From Actinomycetota bacterium (GTDB lineage: Bacteria > Actinomycetota > Actinomycetes > S36-B12 > UBA5976), in assembly GCA_947447095.1 (NCBI GenBank), contig CANFIL010000021.1:1-14648 (forward strand): a DNA stretch of 14,648 nt, written 5' to 3'. A program made the translations under genes and the position numbers. The notes beneath the pieces were generated by a model. The model saw only the letters and a program-made list of their open reading frames with translations. It did no database searches and was not told the DNA's origin. Shown here piece after piece: positions 13,564 through 14,648 of this stretch (the stretch's first letter is position 1; the number at the start of each line of letters is the position of its first letter).

Positions 13564-14648
13564 ATGAAACTTTCCAAGTTGAGCATTATTGCCGTTTTCG
13601 CCGTCGCAGCTACTGCGTTCGTGTCACCTGCACAAGCCACAGTTACCTATCCAACTGAACGTGAATATTTCCCACTCTGCGCGACAGAGACAGACACATT
13701 CTGTTACTCGAATCCTCAAGTAAAGCTGCCAGGTGAAACGACCTGGTCAACTCCATCCTCAGATGTGTATTTCGGCATCAACGCATTCGACATTTCAAAT
13801 AGTCCGTCCCTGGTCATCGACATGCGACTAGGCGGCAACCAAGGTCAACAAGATCTTTCAGAAATTCTTCCTTACGGCACTGAAATCAAAGTCGAAATCA
13901 ATACTGGCAATTGGCAGCCGAACCCTCAAGCACATGCAGTTGCAGTAATCAATGGCTTCACCCAAACCCAGGATGTGAATAACAACTGGATTAATGCCGT
14001 AGATTTCACAACGACAAATTGGAGTCCTGCATCAAATTGCACGCCGTGGGATGGTTGCGACAATCCAGGAACAGCGCATGGAACACCAGGCGAAGATGGC
14101 TACCAACAACCTTCTTGGGGCGATTATCATTCGTTTGCTCAATTTGTATTTTGGGGAGTTTCCCTAACATCAACCGAAGAAGCGATCAGTTGGTGGCACA
14201 AGTGGGATGGCATGTACACCTCAAGCAACGCTTCGGGTGGTGGCGATCCCTGGTACGACACTGAGAATTCAGCCTGGGTGGTCGAAACAGCCGGGCCTCA
14301 AACATTGTCAGATGGCACAACGACCAATTGGTTGAACTTCAATGCCTTCATCCCAGATCATTCTTTGCTCGAAGTTTATGGATTGAACGGCGCGGACGCC
14401 GCACCGAATTTCGTAGTGACGCGCCGTGATGGCAACCAGTCAACGGATCAAACTTTGGCTGCATCTATCACCCACATTGATTCACCAAATCCGGGAATCT
14501 TCATCAACATTCCGCGATACACATTCGATCCAACGCCAGATTCGGTGTCGAATTTGCGAAACGTGCATTACGTGGCTGCCTCTGCTACAACGACGACCTT
14601 GAAAATCAAGTACATAGCGCCAGCCCCTGCACAGTCACGCATCAATAG
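13564..14648 (+). CDS. Secreted protein of unknown function, 3' end outside window
   Basis: The frame is open from ATG 13564 to the window edge with no stop (361 residues seen). A clear signal peptide covers residues 1-25: KLSK, a hydrophobic run (6-20), and SPAQA before the predicted cleavage after Ala25. The mature part is poor in Lys and rich in Trp, Asn, Thr, Gly and aromatic residues, with stretches such as NWQPNPQ, TTNWSP, SWWHKWDG and DPWYD, typical of an extracellular beta-rich protein. Four cysteines form two close pairs, C39/C47 and C159/C165, likely two disulfide-closed loops. There is no lipobox and no membrane anchor in the seen part, and no catalytic motif I recognise. A carbohydrate-binding or surface role is a guess from composition. 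No Shine-Dalgarno is seen; the start is chosen from the signal peptide. Confidence 0.8.
   Translation, partial: MKLSKLSIIAVFAVAATAFVSPAQATVTYPTEREYFPLCATETDTFCYSNPQVKLPGETTWSTPSSDVYFGINAFDISNSPSLVIDMRLGGNQGQQDLSEILPYGTEIKVEINTGNWQPNPQAHAVAVINGFTQTQDVNNNWINAVDFTTTNWSPASNCTPWDGCDNPGTAHGTPGEDGYQQPSWGDYHSFAQFVFWGVSLTSTEEAISWWHKWDGMYTSSNASGGGDPWYDTENSAWVVETAGPQTLSDGTTTNWLNFNAFIPDHSLLEVYGLNGADAAPNFVVTRRDGNQSTDQTLAASITHIDSPNPGIFINIPRYTFDPTPDSVSNLRNVHYVAASATTTTLKIKYIAPAPAQSRIN

Overview
The window looks like a gene-dense, mostly housekeeping piece of an actinobacterial chromosome with moderate GC content (roughly half). The best protein resemblances are actinobacterial: an IlvB-IlvN-IlvC block of mycobacterial type, a two-domain NadR without the enterobacterial DNA-binding domain, and a Pam-like amidase. 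Gaps between genes are short, usually 3 to 45 bases. This compactness together with the moderate GC would fit a streamlined, possibly aquatic, actinobacterium, but that placement is inference. No rRNA, tRNA, CRISPR array, insertion sequence or phage gene was seen, and no gene-free stretch exceeds 300 bases.

Layout. Positions 1-2985 (minus strand): nadR, then a glutamine-synthetase-like ligase, then a class II glutamine amidotransferase cut by the left edge; the last two look co-transcribed. Positions 3017-6408 (minus): ilvB-ilvN-ilvC, in that order of transcription, closed by a strong intrinsic terminator. Positions 6409-6647: a 239-base divergent control region with a perfect 9+9 inverted repeat. 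Positions 6648-9341 (plus): ppdK, followed by a 19-bp-stem terminator that can serve both strands. Positions 9410-12030 (minus): a short D-2-hydroxyacid dehydrogenase followed 20 bases later by ilvD. Positions 12065-13489 (plus): an amidase-signature hydrolase, divergent from the dehydrogenase with only 34 bases between the two start codons. Positions 13564-14648 (plus): a secreted protein of unknown function, cut by the right edge, preceded by a 30-base near-perfect dyad.

How the genes work together. IlvB/IlvN make acetolactate or acetohydroxybutyrate from pyruvate or pyruvate plus 2-oxobutyrate, IlvC isomerises and reduces it, and IlvD dehydrates it to the 2-oxo acids that precede valine, isoleucine and leucine. 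PPDK, placed between the two ilv units, interconverts pyruvate and phosphoenolpyruvate, so it acts at the node that feeds IlvB. The left end carries nitrogen and cofactor functions: NAD salvage (NadR) and a probable gamma-glutamyl ligase/amidotransferase pair. The least explained parts are that pair, the C-terminal secreted protein, the two dyads, and a recurring TAnnnT motif 6 or 7 bases before start codons that suggests leaderless transcription.
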